A DNA stretch of 64,000 nucleotides from Lasioglossum baleicum (taxonomy: Eukaryota > Arthropoda > Insecta > Hymenoptera > Halictidae): NCBI RefSeq assembly GCF_051020765.1, contig NW_027469099.1, positions 1 to 64,000 on the forward strand. Direction: 5' to 3'. This document shows, in pieces, positions 9,301-22,989 of the stretch (position 1 is the first letter of the stretch; every line of letters starts with the position of its first letter). A model generated the notes under the pieces. It made no database searches. It was not told where the DNA came from and saw only the letters and a list, made by a program, of their open reading frames with translations. Both the position numbers and the translations under genes were made by a program.

Positions 9301-12130
9301 TGTATACAAATCGGATGGCGCGGTAACAAAAATTCTAAATTATACAGCACTAGTTGCAGCAATGCATGCGCATAAGTTAAATTACCTGCATACCGCCGTT
9401 TCCTCAAACTGTGTGTTCATAACTGGCACTGGGAGGATCGCAGTGCCACCACTGCGAGGAGGCCCAGGACTCTGCGCTGCAAACGCTGGAAGAATGTCCA
9501 GCGTGGTCGGCACCGCGCAGAGACATAAGGGACGTTATTGGGATGGACCTCTCGTTGCTGGTCGTGGTCGACCACATGATTGGCAGCGAGAGGTCAAGAG
9601 CAGCGTTTGCCTCCTTCTGCGAGATTGTGATAGCGCAGAAGGAGGCAGCGGAGAGGGATAGGAAAGCCGACCCCCTCTCCGCCAGGAGGCTAGCATCGGC
9701 GGGGCAACCCCGACGAGTGTGACGGCCCCCTGTAAGGGGCCGCAGACGTAATAGCGGCGGGGGGACTACTTAGTACTTCCACCGCCGCGAAGGGGGGCTG
9801 GCCGTTAAGGCGCCCCCGGGGTGGGCAGGTCGCGGGGGCGACCTGGAGCAATAATCCCCTCTCCCCTCTACAAAGATGAGACCTGCCGGTCGACCAACCT
9901 CCTTTTATTTTATAATATTTCATTTTATTCTATATATATTTTATATTCTATATTATAAATTTTATCTTTATCTTTTATTCCCCTTTATTTTGCCCCCCTT
10001 CTTATGTTTGTTGTGTTTTGTCCATTGTATTTATTTACTTATTATTATTTATTTATTTATTGACTTTTATTTTATCTATTTTATCTATACACTTTTTCAT
10101 TTATTGATTTTACCTTTTATTTTATCGTATTTTTAAGTTTTATGCGGGTCAACCATGGGGGCGGGACGGGGGGAGGGGACAGACGCGAGCCGGAACTCGC
10201 CTCTGTCCCCTCCTTGTCGAGTGCGGAAAAAAATACAATGCAGCGTGTACGAGTATTTGCACATGTATAAAAATCGGATGGCGCGGTAACAAAAATTCTA
10301 AATCATACAGCACAAGTTGCAGCAATGCATGCGCATAAGTTAAATTACCTGCATACCGCCGTTTCCTCAAACTGTGTGTTCATAACTGGCACTGGGAGGA
10401 TCGCAGTGCCACCACTGCGAGGAGGCCCAGGTCTCTGCGCGGCATACGCTGAAAGAATGTCCAGCGTGGTCGGCGCCGCGCAGAGACCTAAGGGGCGTTA
10501 TTGGGAGGGACCTCTCGTTGCCGGTCGTGGTCGAACACATGATCAGCAGCGAGAGGTCAAGAGCAGCGTTTGCCTCCTTCTGCGAGATTGTGATAACGCA
10601 GAAGGAGGCAGCGGAGAGGGAGAGGAAAGCCGACCCCCTCTCCGCCAGGAGGCTTGCATCGGCGGGGCAACCCCGACGAGTGCGACGGCCCCCTGTAAGG
10701 GGCCGCAGACGTAATGGCGGCGTTGGGACTACTTAGTATTTCCACGGCCGCCAAGGTGGGCTGGCCGTTAAGGCGCCCCCGGGGTGGGCAGCTCGCGGGG
10801 GGCGACCTGGAGCAATAATCCCCTTCCCCCCTCTACAAAGATGAGACCTGCCGGTCGACCACCCTCCTTTTATTTTATAATATTTCATTTTATTCTATAT
10901 ATATTTTATATTCTATATTATAAATTTTATCTTTATCTTTTATTCCCCTCTATTTTGCCCCCCTTCTTATGTTTGTTGTGTTTTGTCCATTGTATTTATT
11001 TACTTATTATTATTTATTTATTTATTGACTTTTATTTTATCTATTTTATCTATACACGTTTTCATTTATCGATTTTACCTTTTATTTTATCGTATTTTTA
11101 AGTTTTATGCGGGTCAACCAGGGGGGCGGGACGGGGGTAGGGGACAGACGCGAGCCGGAACTCGCCTCTGTCCCCTCCTGGTCGCGTGCGGAAAAAAATA
11201 CAATGCAGCGTGTACGAGTATTTGCACATGTATAAAAATCGGATGGCGCGGTAACAAAAATTCTAAATTATACAGCACAAGTTGCAGCAATGCATGCGCA
11301 TAAGTTAAATTACCTGCATACCGCCGTTTCCTCATACTGTGTGTTCATAACTGGCACTGGGAGGATCGCAGTGCCACCACTGCGAGGAGGCCCAGGACTC
11401 TGCGCGGCAGACGCTGGAAGAATGTCCAGTGTGGTCGGCGCCGAGCAGAGACCTAAGGGGCGTTATTGGGATGGACGTCTCGTTGCCGGTCGTGGTCGAC
11501 CACATGATCGGCAGCGAGAGGTCAAGAGCAGCGTTTGCCTCCTTCTGCGAGATTGTGATAACGCAGAAGGAGGCAGCGGAGAGGGAGAGGAAAGCCGACC
11601 CCCTCTCCGCCAGGAGGCTAGCATCGGCGTGGCAACCCCGACGAGTCCGACGGCCCCCTGTAAGGGGCCGCAGACGTAATGGCGGCGGTGGGACTACTTA
11701 GTACTTCCACCGCCGCCAAGGGGGGCTGGCCGTTAAGGCGCCCCCGGGGTGGGCAGCTCGCGGGGGGCGAGTTGGAGCAATAATCCCCTCCCCCCTCTAC
11801 AAAGATGCGACCTGCCGGTCGACCCCCCTCCTTTTATTTTATAATATTTCATTTTATTCTATATATATTTTATATTCTATATTATAAATTTTATCTTTAT
11901 CTTTTATTCCCCCTTATTTTGCCCCCCTTCTTATGTTTGTTGTGTTTTGTCCATTGTATTTATTTACTTATTATTATTTATTTATTTATTGACTTTTATT
12001 TTATCTATTTTATCTATACACGTTTTCATTTATTGATTTTACCTTTTATTTTATCGTATTTTTAAGTTTTAAGCGGGTCAACCAGGGTGGCGGGACGGGG
12101 GTAGGGGACAGAAGCGAGCCGGAACTCGCC
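6375..12130 (+). repeat. Six-unit higher-order block, copy B
   Basis: This is the partner of 590-6345. Its left boundary falls within the unit at 6022: sequence before about 6350 matches the unit at 11805, and sequence after about 6389 matches the first unit. This is what unequal exchange between units one block apart would leave. Confidence 0.85.
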
Positions 12131-13279
12131 TCTGTCCCCTCCTTGTCGCGTGCGGAAAAAAATACAATGCAGTGTGTACGAGTATTTGCACATGTATAAA
12201 AATCGGATGGCGCGGTAACAAAAATCCTAAATTATACAGCACAAGTTGCAGCAATGCATGCGCATAAGTTAAATTACCTGCATACCGCCGTTTCCTCAAA
12301 CTGTGTGTTCATAACTGGCACTGGGAGGATCGCAGTGCCACCACTGCGAGGAGGCCCAGGACTCTGCGCGGCAGACGCTGGAAGAATGTCCAGCGTGGTC
12401 GGCGCCGCGCAGAGACCTAAGGGGCGTTATTGGGATGGACCTCTCGTTGCCGGTCGTGGTCGAACACATGATCGGCAGCGAGAGGTCAAGAGCAGCGTTT
12501 GCCTCCTTCTGCGAGATTGTGATAACGCAGAAGGTGGCAGTGGAGAGGGAGAGGAAAGCCGACCCCCTCTCCGCCAGGAGGCTAGCATCGGCGGGGCAAC
12601 CCCGACGAGGCCGACGGCCCCCTGTAAGGGGCCGCAGACGTAATGGCGGCGGCGGGACTACTTAGTACTTCCACCGCCGAAAAGGGGGGCTGGCCGTTAA
12701 GGCGCCCCCGGGGTGGGCAGGTCGCGGGGGGCGAGGTGGAGCAATAATCCCCTCCCCCCCTCTACAAAGATGCGACCTGCCGGACGACCCCCCTCCTTTT
12801 ATTTTATAATATTTCATTTCATTCTCTATATATTTTATATTCTATATTATAAATTTTATCTTTATCTTTTATTCCCCTTTATTTTGCCCCCCTTCTTATG
12901 TTTGTTGTGTTTTGTCCATTGTATTTATTTACTTATTATTATTTATTTATTTATTGACTTTTATTTTATCTATTTTATCTATACACGTTTTCATTTATTG
13001 ATTTTACCTTTTATTTTATCGTATTTTTAAGTTTTAAGCGGGTCAACCAGGGGGGCGGGACGGGGGGAGGGGACAGACGCGAGCCGGAACTCGCCTCTGT
13101 CCCCTCCTTGTCGCGTGCGGAAAAAAATACAATGCAGCGTGTACGAGTATTTGCACATGTATAAAAATCGGATGGCGCGGTAACAAAAATTTTAAATCAT
13201 ACAGCACAAGTTGCAGCAATGCATGCGCATAAGTTAAATTACCTGCATACCGCCGTTTCCTCAAACTGTGTGTTCATAA

Positions 13280-13629
13280 CTGGCACTGGGAGGATCGCAG
13301 TGCCACCACTGCGAGGAGGCCCAGGTCTCTGCGCGGCATACGCTGGAAGAATGTCCAGCGTGGTCGGCGCCGCGCAGAGACCTAAGGGGCGTTATTGGGA
13401 TGGACCTCTCGTTGCCGGTCGTGGTCGAACACATGATCGGCAGCGAGAGGTCAAGAGCAGCGTTTGCCTCCTTCTGCGAGATTGTGATAACGCGGAAGGA
13501 GGCAGCGGAGAGGGAGAGGAAAGCCGACCCCCTCTCCGCCAGGAGGCTAGCATCGACGGGGAACCCCGACGAGGCCGACGGCCCCCTGTAAGGCGCCGAA
13601 GACGTAATGGCGGCGGTGGGACTACTTAG
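13280..13629 (+). pseudogene. Zinc-finger tail relic with 1-bp deletion
   Basis: One C is missing in GGGGCAACCCC near 13560. The frame therefore jumps within the tail and the span to the usual TAG is 350 bp, not a multiple of three. Its block partner (frame ending at 20375) lacks the deletion, so the change postdates that duplication or was lost by conversion. Confidence 0.7.
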
Positions 13630-13732
13630 TACTTCCACCGCCGCCAAGGGGGGCTGGCCGTTAAGGCGCCCCCGGGGTGGGCAGCTCGCGGGGGGCGAGG
13701 TGGAGCAATAATCCCCTCCCCCCTCTACAAAG

Positions 13733-15700
13733 ATGCGACCTGCCGGTCGACCCCCCTCCTTTTATTTTATAATATTTCATTTTATTCTATATATATTTTA
13801 TATTCTATATTATAAATTTTATCTTTATCTTTTATTCCCCTTTATTTTGCCCCCCTTCTTATGTTTGTTGTGTTTTGTCCATTGTATTTATTTACTTATT
13901 ATTATTTATTTATTTATTGACTTTTATTTTATTTATTTTATCTATACACGTTTTCATTTATTGATTTTATCTTTTATTTTATCGTATTTTAAGTTTTATG
14001 CGATTCGACCAGGGGGGTGGGACGGGGGGAAGGGACAGACGCGAGCCGGAAGTCGCCACTGTCCCCTCCTTGTCGCGTGCGGAAAAAAATACAATGCAGC
14101 GTGTACGAGTATTTGCACATGTATAAAAATCGGATGGCGCGGTAACAAAAATTCTAAATTATACAGCACAAGTTGCAGCAATGCATGCGCATAAGTTAAA
14201 TTACCTGCATACCGCCGTTTCCTCAAACTGTGTGTTCATAACTGGCACTGGGAGGATCGCAGTGCCACCGCTGCGAGGAGGCCCAGGTCTCTGCGCGGCA
14301 TACGCTGGAAGAATGTCCAGCGTGGTCGGCGCCGCGCAGAGACCTAAGGGGCGTTATTGGGATGGACCTCTCGTTGCCGGTCGTGGTCGAACACATGATC
14401 GGCAGCGAGAGGTCAAGAGCAGCGTTTGCCTCCTTCTGCGAGATTGTGATAACGCGGAAGGAGGCAGCGGAGAGGGAGAGGAAAGCCGACCCCCTCTCCG
14501 CCAGGAGGCTAGCATCGACGGGGCAACCCCGACGAGGCCGACGGCCCCCTGTAAGGCGCCGAAGACGTAATGGCGGCGGTGGGACTACTTAGTACTTCCA
14601 CCGCCGCCAAGGGGGGCTGGCCGTTAAGGCGCCCCCGGGGTGGGCAGCTCGCGGGGGGCGAGGTGGAGCAATAATCCCCTCCCCCCTCTACAAAGATGCG
14701 ACCTGCCGGTCGACCCCCCTCCTTTTATTTTATAATATTTCATTTTATTCTATATATATTTTATATTCTATATTATAAATTTTATCTTTATCTTTTATTC
14801 CCCTTTATTTTGCCCCCCTTCTTATGTTTGTTGTGTTTTGTCCATTGTATTTATTTACTTATTATTATTTATTTATTTATTGACTTTTATTTTATTTATT
14901 TTATCTATACACGTTTTCATTTATTGATTTTATCTTTTATTTTATCGTATTTTAAGTTTTATGCGATTCGACCAGGGGGGTGGGACGGGGGGAGGGGTCA
15001 GACGCGAGCCGGAACTCGCCTCTGTCCCCTCCTTGTCGCGTGCGGAAAAAAATACAATGCAGCGTGTACGAGTATTTGCACATGTATACAAATCGGATGG
15101 CGCGGTAACAAAAATTCTAAATTATACAGCACTAGTTGCAGCAATGCATGCGCATAAGTTAAATTACCTGCATACCGCCGTTTCCTCAAACTGTGTGTTC
15201 ATAACTGGCACTGGGAGGATCGCAGTGCCACCACTGCGAGGAGGCCCAGGACTCTGCGCTGCATACGCTGGAAGAATGTCCAGCGTGGTCGGCACCGCGC
15301 AGAGACATAAGGGACGTTATTGGGATGGACCTCTCGTTGCTGGTCGTGGTCGACCACATGATTGGCAGCGAGAGGTCAAGAGCAGCGTTTGCCTCCTTCT
15401 GCGAGATTGTGATAGCGCAGAAGGAGGCAGCGGAGAGGGATAGGAAAGCCGACCCCCTCTCCGCCAGGAGGCTAGCATCGGCGGGGCAACCCCGACGAGT
15501 GCGACGGCCCCCTGTAAGGGGCCGCAGACGTAATAGCGGCGGTGGGACTACTTAGTACTTCCACCGCCGCCAAGGGGGGCTGGCCGTTAAGGCGCCCCCG
15601 GGGTGGGCAGCTCGCGGGGGGCGACCTGGAGCAATAATCCCCTCTCCCCTCTACAAAGATGAGACCTGCCGGTCGACCCACCTCCTTTTATTTTATAATA
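13733..15700 (+). repeat. Two-unit block duplicated 6746 bp downstream
   Basis: This matches 20479-22446. Shared private variants include AGTCGCCACTGTCCCC in the hairpin region (14051/20797) and GGGATAGG in the relic frame. Both copies continue into the GAGACC-type unit that follows. Confidence 0.8.
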
Positions 15701-18700
15701 TTTCATTTTATTCTATGTATATTTTATATTCTATATTATAAATTTTATCTTTATCTTTTATTCCCCTTTATTTTGCCCCTCTTCTTATGTTTGTTGTGTT
15801 TTGTCCATTGTATTTATTTACTTATTATTATTTATTTATTTATTGACTTTTATTTTATCTATTTTATCTATACACGTTTTCATTTATTGATTTTACCTTT
15901 TATTTTATCGTATTTTTAAGTTTTAAGCGGGTCAACCAGGGGGGCGGGACGGTGGGAGGGGACAGACCCGAGCCGGAACTCGCCTCTGTCCCCTCCTTGT
16001 CGCGTGCGGAAAAAAATACAATGCAGCGTGTACGAGTATTTGCACATGTATACAAATCGGATGGCGTGGTAACAAAAATTCTAAATTATACAGCACTAGT
16101 TGCAGCAATGCATGCGCATAAGTTAAATTACCTGCATACCGCCGTTTCCTCATACTGTGTGTTCATAACTGGCACTGGGAGGATCGCAGTGCCACCACTG
16201 CGAGGAGGCCCAGGACTCTGCGCGGCAGACGCTGGAAGAATGTCCAGTGTGGTCGGCGCCGCGCAGAGACCTAAGGGGCGTTATTGGGATGGACGTCTCG
16301 TTGCCGGTCGTGGTCGAACACATGATCGGCAGCGAGAGGTCAAGAGCAGCGTTTGCCTCCTTCTGCGAGATTGTGATAACGCAGAAGGAGGCAGCGGAGA
16401 GGGAGAGGAAAGCCGACCCCCTCTCCGCCAGGAGGCTAGCATCGGCGTGGCAACCCCGACGAGTCCGACGGCCCCCTGTAAGGGGCCGCAGACGTAATGG
16501 CGGCGGTGGGACTACTTAGTACTTCCACCGCCGCCAAGGGGGGCTGGCCGTTAAGGCGCCCCCGGGGTGGGCAGCTCGCGGGGGGCGAGTTGGAGCAATA
16601 ATCCCCTCCCCCCTCTACAAAGATGCGACCTGCCGGTCGACCCCCCTCCTTTTATTTTACAATATTTCATTTTATTCTATATATATTTTATATTCTATAT
16701 TATAAATTTTATCTTTATCTTTTATTCCCCTTTATTTTGCCCCCCTTCTTATGTTTGTTGTGTTTTGTCCATTGTATTTATTTACTTATTATTATTTATT
16801 TATTTATTGACTTTTATTTTATCTATTTTATCTATACACGTTTTCATTTATTGATTTTACCTTTTATTTTATCGTATTTTTAAGTTTTAAGCGGGTCAAC
16901 CAGGGTGGCGGGACGGGGGTAGGGGACAGAAGCGAGCCGGAACTCGCCTCTGTCCCCTCCTTGTCGCGTGCGGAAAAAAATACAATGCAGTGTGTACGAG
17001 TATTTGCACATGTATAAAAATCGGATGGCGCGGTAACAAAAATCCTAAATTATACAGCACAAGTTGCAGCAATGCATGCGCATAAGTTAAATTACCTGCA
17101 TACCGCCGTTTCCTCAAACTGTGTGTTCATAACTGGCACTGGGAGGATCGCAGTGCCACCACTGCGAGGAGGCCCAGGACTCTGCGCGGCAGACGCTGGA
17201 AGAATGTCCAGCGTGGTCGGCGCCGCGCAGAGACCTAAGGGGCGTTATTGGGATGGACCTCTCGTTGCCGGTCGTGGTCGAACACATGATCGGCAGCGAG
17301 AGGTCAAGTGCAGCGTTTGCCTCCTTCTGCGAGATTGTGATAACGCAGAAGGAGGCAGCGGAGAGGGAGAGGAAAGCCGACCCCCTCTCCGCCAGGAGGC
17401 TAGCATCGGCGGGGCAACCCCGACGAGGCCGACGGCCCCCTGTAAGGGGCCGCAGACGTAATGGCGGCGGTGGGACTACTTAGTACTTCCACCGCCGCCA
17501 AGGGGGGCTGGCCGTTAAGGCGCCCCCGGGGTGGGCAGCTCGCGGGGGGCGACCTGGAGCAATAATCCCCTCCCCCCTCTACAAAGATGAGACCTGCCGG
17601 TCGACCCCCCTCCTTTTATTTTATAATTTTTCATTTTATTCTATATATATTTTATATTCTATATTATAAATTTTATCTTTATCTTTTATTCCCCTTTATT
17701 TTGCCCCCCTTCTTATGTTTGTTGTGTTTTGTCCATTGTATTTATTTACTTATTATTATTTATTTATTTATTGACTTTTATTTTATCTATTTTATCTATA
17801 CATGTTTTCATTTATAGATTTTATCTTTTATTTTATCGTATTTTTAAGTTTTATGCGGGTCAACCATGGGGGCGGGACGGGGGGAGGGGACAGACGCGAG
17901 CCGGAACTCGCCTCTGTCCCCTCCTTGTCGCGTGCGGAAAAAAATACAATGCAGCGTGTACGAGTATTTGCACATGTATAAAAATCGGATGGCGCGGTAA
18001 CAAAAATTCTAAATCATACAGCACAAGTTTCAGCAATGCATGCGCATAAGTTTAATTACCTGCATACCGCCGTTTCCTCAAACTGTGTGTTCATAACTGG
18101 CACTGGGAGGATCGCAGTGCCACCACTGCGAGGAGGCCCAGGTCTCTGCACGGCATACGCTGGAAGAATGTCCAGCGTGGTCGGCGCCGCGCAGAGACCT
18201 AAGGGGCGTTATTGGGATGGACCTCTCGTTGCCGGTCGTGGTCGAACACATGATCGGCAGCGAGAGGTCAAGACCAGCGTTTGCCTCCTTCTGCGAGACT
18301 GTGTTAGCGCAGAAGGAGGCAGCGGAGAGGGAGAGGAAAGCCGACCCCCTCTCCGCCAGGAGGCTAGCATCGGCGGGGCAACCCCGACGAGTGCGACGGC
18401 CCCCTGTAAGGGGCCGCAGACGTAATGGCGGCGGTGGGACTACTTAGTACTTCCACCGCCGCCAAGGGGGGCTGGCCGTTAAGGCGCCCCCGGCGTGGGC
18501 AGCTCGCGGGGGGCGAGGTGGAGCAATAATCCCCTCCCCCTCTACACAAATGCGACCTGCCGGATCGACCCCCCTCCTTTTATTTTATAATATTTCATTT
18601 CATTCTCTATATATTTTATATTCTATATTATAAATTTTATCTTTATCTTTTATTCCCCTTTATTTTGCCCCCCTTCTTATGTTTGTTGTGTTTTGTCCAT

Positions 18701-19100
18701 TGTATTTATTTACTTATTATTATTTATTTATTTATTGACTTTTATTTTATCTATTTTATCTATACACGTTTTCATTTATTGATTTTATCTTTTATTTTAT
18801 CGTATTTTAAGTTTTATGCGATTCGACCAGGGGGGTTGGGACGGGGGGAGGGGACAGACGCGAGCCGGAACTCGCCTCTGTCCCCTCCTTGTCGCGTGCG
18901 GAAAAAAATACAATGCAGCGTGTACGAGTATTTGCACATGTATAAAAATCGGATGGCGCGGTAACAAAAATTCTAAATCATACAGCACAAGTTGCAGCAA
19001 TGCATGCGCATAAGTTAAATTACCTGCATACCACCGTTTCCTCAAACTGTGTGTTCATAACTGGCACTGGGAGGATCGCAGTGCCACCACTGCGAGGAGG
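15700..19100 (+). repeat. Long-range block duplicated 15,425 bp downstream
   Basis: This matches 31130-34530. Shared variants are TCTATGTATATT with GCCCCTCTTC in the first unit, GACAGACCCGAGCC, AAGTGCAGCG, CATGTTTTCATTTATAGATT in the third, and CACAAATGCGACC in the fourth. The third unit of the block also matches the first unit of the window (offset 17,352 bp). Confidence 0.8.
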
Positions 19101-20770
19101 CCCAGGTCTCTGCACGGCATACGCTGGAAGAATGTCCAGCGTGGTCGGCACCGCGCAGAGACCTAAGGGACGTTATTGGGATGGACCTCTCGTTGCCGGC
19201 CGTGGTCGACCACATGATCGGCAGCGAGAGGTCAAGAGCAGCATTTGCCTCCTTCTGCGAGATTGTGATAGCGCAGAAGGAGGCAGCGGAGAGGGAGAGG
19301 AAAGCCGACCCCCTCTCTGCCAGGAGGCTATCATCGGCGGGGCAACCCCGACGAGTGCGACGGCCCCCTGTAAGGGGCCGCAGACGTAATGGCGGCGGTG
19401 GGACTACTTAGTACTTCCACCGCCGCCAAGGGGGGCTGGCCGTTAAGGCGCCCCCGGGGTGGGCAGCTCGCGGGGGGCGACCTGGAGCAATAATCCCCTC
19501 CCCCCTCTACAAAGATGAGACCTGCCGGTCGACCCCCCTCCTTTTATTTTATAATATTTCATTTTATTGTATATATATTTTATATTCTATATTATAAATT
19601 TTATCTTTATCTTTTATTCCCCTTTATTTTGCCCCCCTTCTTATGTTTGTTGTGTTTTGTCCATTGTATTTATTTACTTATTATTATTTATTTATTTATT
19701 GACTTTTATTTTATCTATTTTATCTATACACGTTTTCATTTATTGATTTTACCTTTTATTTTATCGTATTTTTAAGTTTTATGCGGGTCAACCATGGGGG
19801 CGGGACGGGGGGAGGGGACAGACGCGAGCCGGAACTCGCCTCTGTCCCCTCCTTGTCGCGTGCGGAAAAAAATACAATGCAGCGTGTACGAGTATTTGCA
19901 CATGTATAAAAATCGGATGGCGCGGTAACAAAAATTTTAAATCATACAGCACAAGTTGCAGCAATGCATGCGCATAAGTTAAATTACCTGCATACCGCCG
20001 TTTCCTCAAACTGTGTGTTCATAACTGGCACTGGGAGGATCGCAGTGCCACCACTGCGAGGAGGCCCAGGTCTCTGCGCGGCATACGCTGGAAGAATGTC
20101 CAGCGTGGTCGGCGCCGCGCAGAGACCTAAGGGGCGTTATTGGGATGGACCTCTCGTTGCCGGTCGTGGTCGAACACATGATCGGCAGCGAGAGGTCAAG
20201 AGCAGCGTTTGCCTCCTTCTGCGAGATTGTGATAACGCGGAAGGAGGCAGCGGAGAGGGAGAGGAAAGCCGACCCCCTCTCCGCCAGGAGGCTAGCATCG
20301 ACGGGGCAACCCCGACGAGGCCGACGGCCCCCTGTAAGGCGCCGAAGACGTAATGGCGGCGGTGGGACTACTTAGTACTTCCACCGCCGCCAAGGGGGGC
20401 TGGCCGTTAAGGCGCCCCCGGGGTGGGCAGCTCGCGGGGGGCGAGGTGGAGCAATAATCCCCTCCCCCCTCTACAAAGATGCGACCTGCCGGTCGACCCC
20501 CCTCCTTTTATTTTATAATATTTCATTTTATTCTATATATATTTTATATTCTATATTATAAATTTTATCTTTATCTTTTATTCCCCTTTATTTTGCCCCC
20601 CTTCTTATGTTTGTTGTGTTTTGTCCATTGTATTTATTTACTTATTATTATTTATTTATTTATTGACTTTTATTTTATTTATTTTATCTATACACGTTTT
20701 CATTTATTGATTTTATCTTTTATTTTATCGTATTTTAAGTTTTATGCGATTCGACCAGGGGGGTGGGACG
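17587..20770 (+). repeat. Block matching both 235-3420 and 6435-9205
   Basis: Three units here repeat the order seen at the left end of the window (offset about 17,351 bp). The part after 18000 also matches the second six-unit block (offset 11,565 bp). Similarity to those blocks ends near 20770, where the unit switches to the 13733-type. Confidence 0.8.
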
Positions 20771-22989
20771 GGGGGAAGGGACAGACGCGAGCCGGAAGTC
20801 GCCACTGTCCCCTCCTTGTCGCGTGCGGAAAAAAATACAATGCAGCGTGTACAAGTATTTGCACATGTATAAAAATCGGATGGCGCGGTAACAAAAATTC
20901 TAAATTATACAGCACAAGTTGCAGCAATGCATGCGCATAAGTTAAATTACCTGCATACCGCCGTTTCCTCAAACTGTGTGTTCATAACTGGCACTGGGAG
21001 GATCGCAGTGCCACCGCTGCGAGGAGGCCCAGGTCTCTGCGCGGCATACGCTGGAAGAATGTCCAGCGTGGTCGGCGCCGCGCAGAGACCTAAGGGGCGT
21101 TATTGGGATGGACCTCTCGTTGCCGGTCGTGGTCGAACACATGATCGGCAGCGAGAGGTCAAGAGCAGCGTTTGCCTCCTTCTGCGAGATTGTGATAACG
21201 CGGAAGGAGGCAGCGGAGAGGGAGAGGAAAGCCGACCCCCTCTCCGCCAGGAGGCTAGCATCGACGGGGCAACCCCGACGAGGCCGACGGCCCCCTGTAA
21301 GGCGCCGAAGACGTAATGGCGGCGGTGGGACTACTTAGTACTTCCACCGCCGCCAAGGGGGGCTGGCCGTTAAGGCGCCCCCGGGGTGGGCAGCTCGCGG
21401 GGGGCGAGGTGGAGCAATAATCCCCTCCCCCCTCTACAAAGATGCGACCTGCCGGTCGACCCCCCTCCTTTTATTTTATAATATTTCATTTTATTCTATA
21501 TATATTTTATATTCTATATTATAAATTTTATCTTTATCTTTTATTCCCCTTTATTTTGCCCCCCTTCTTATGTTTGTTGTGTTTTGTCCATTGTATTTAT
21601 TTACTTATTATTATTTATTTATTTATTGACTTTTATTTTATTTATTTTATCTATACACGTTTTCATTTATTGATTTTATCTTTTATTTTATCGTATTTTA
21701 AGTTTTATGCGATTCGACCAGGGGGGTGGGACGGGGGGAGGGGTCAGACGCGAGCCGGAACTCGCCTCTGTCCCCTCCTTGTCGCGTGCGGAAAAAAATA
21801 CAATGCAGCGTGTACGAGTATTTGCACATGTATACAAATCGGATGGCGCGGTAACAAAAATTCTAAATTATACAGCACTAGTTGCAGCAATGCATGCGCA
21901 TAAGTTAAATTACCTGCATACCGCCGTTTCCTCAAACTGTGTGTTCATAACTGGCACTGGGAGGATCGCAGTGCCACCACTGCGAGGAGGCCCAGGACTC
22001 TGCGCTGCATACGCTGGAAGAATGTCCAGCGTGGTCGGCACCGCGCAGAGACATAAGGGACGTTATTGGGATGGACCTCTCGTTGCTGGTCGTGGTCGAC
22101 CACATGATTGGCAGCGAGAGGTCAAGAGCAGCGTTTGCCTCCTTCTGCGAGATTGTGATAGCGCAGAAGGAGGCAGCGGAGAGGGATAGGAAAGCCGACC
22201 CCCTCTCCGCCAGGAGGCTAGCATCGGCGGGGCAACCCCGACGAGTGCGACGGCCCCCTGTAAGGGGCCGCAGACGTAATAGCGGCGGTGGGACTACTTA
22301 GTACTTCCACCGCCGCCAAGGGGGGCTGGCCGTTAAGGCGCCCCCGGGGTGGGCAGCTCGCGGGGGGCGACCTGGAGCAATAATCCCCTCTCCCCTCTAC
22401 AAAGATGAGACCTGCCGGTCGACCCACCTCCTTTTATTTTATAATATTTCATTTTATTCTATATATATTTTATATTCTATATTATAAATTTTATCTTTAT
22501 CTTTTATTCCCCTTTATTTTGCCCCCCTTCTTATGTTTGTTGTGTTTTGTCCATTGTATTTATTTACTTATTATTATTTATTTATTTATTGACTTTTATT
22601 TTATCTATTTTATCTATACACTTTTTCATTTATTGATTTTACCTTTTATTTTATCGTATTTTTAAGTTTTATGCGGGTCAACCATGGGGGCGGGACGGGG
22701 GGAGGGGACAGACGCGAGCCGGAACTCGCCTCTGTCCCCTCCTTGTCGAGTGCGGAAAAAAATACAATGCAGCGTGTACGAGTATTTGCACATGTATAAA
22801 AATCGGATGGCGCGGTAACAAAAATTCTAAATCATACAGCACAAGTTGCAGCAATGCATGCGCATAAGTTAAATTACCTGCATACCGCCGTTTCCTCAAA
22901 CTGTGTGTTCATAACTGGCACTGGGAGGATCGCAGTGCCACCACTGCGAGGAGGCCCAGGTCTCTGCGCGGCATACGCTGAAAGAATGT

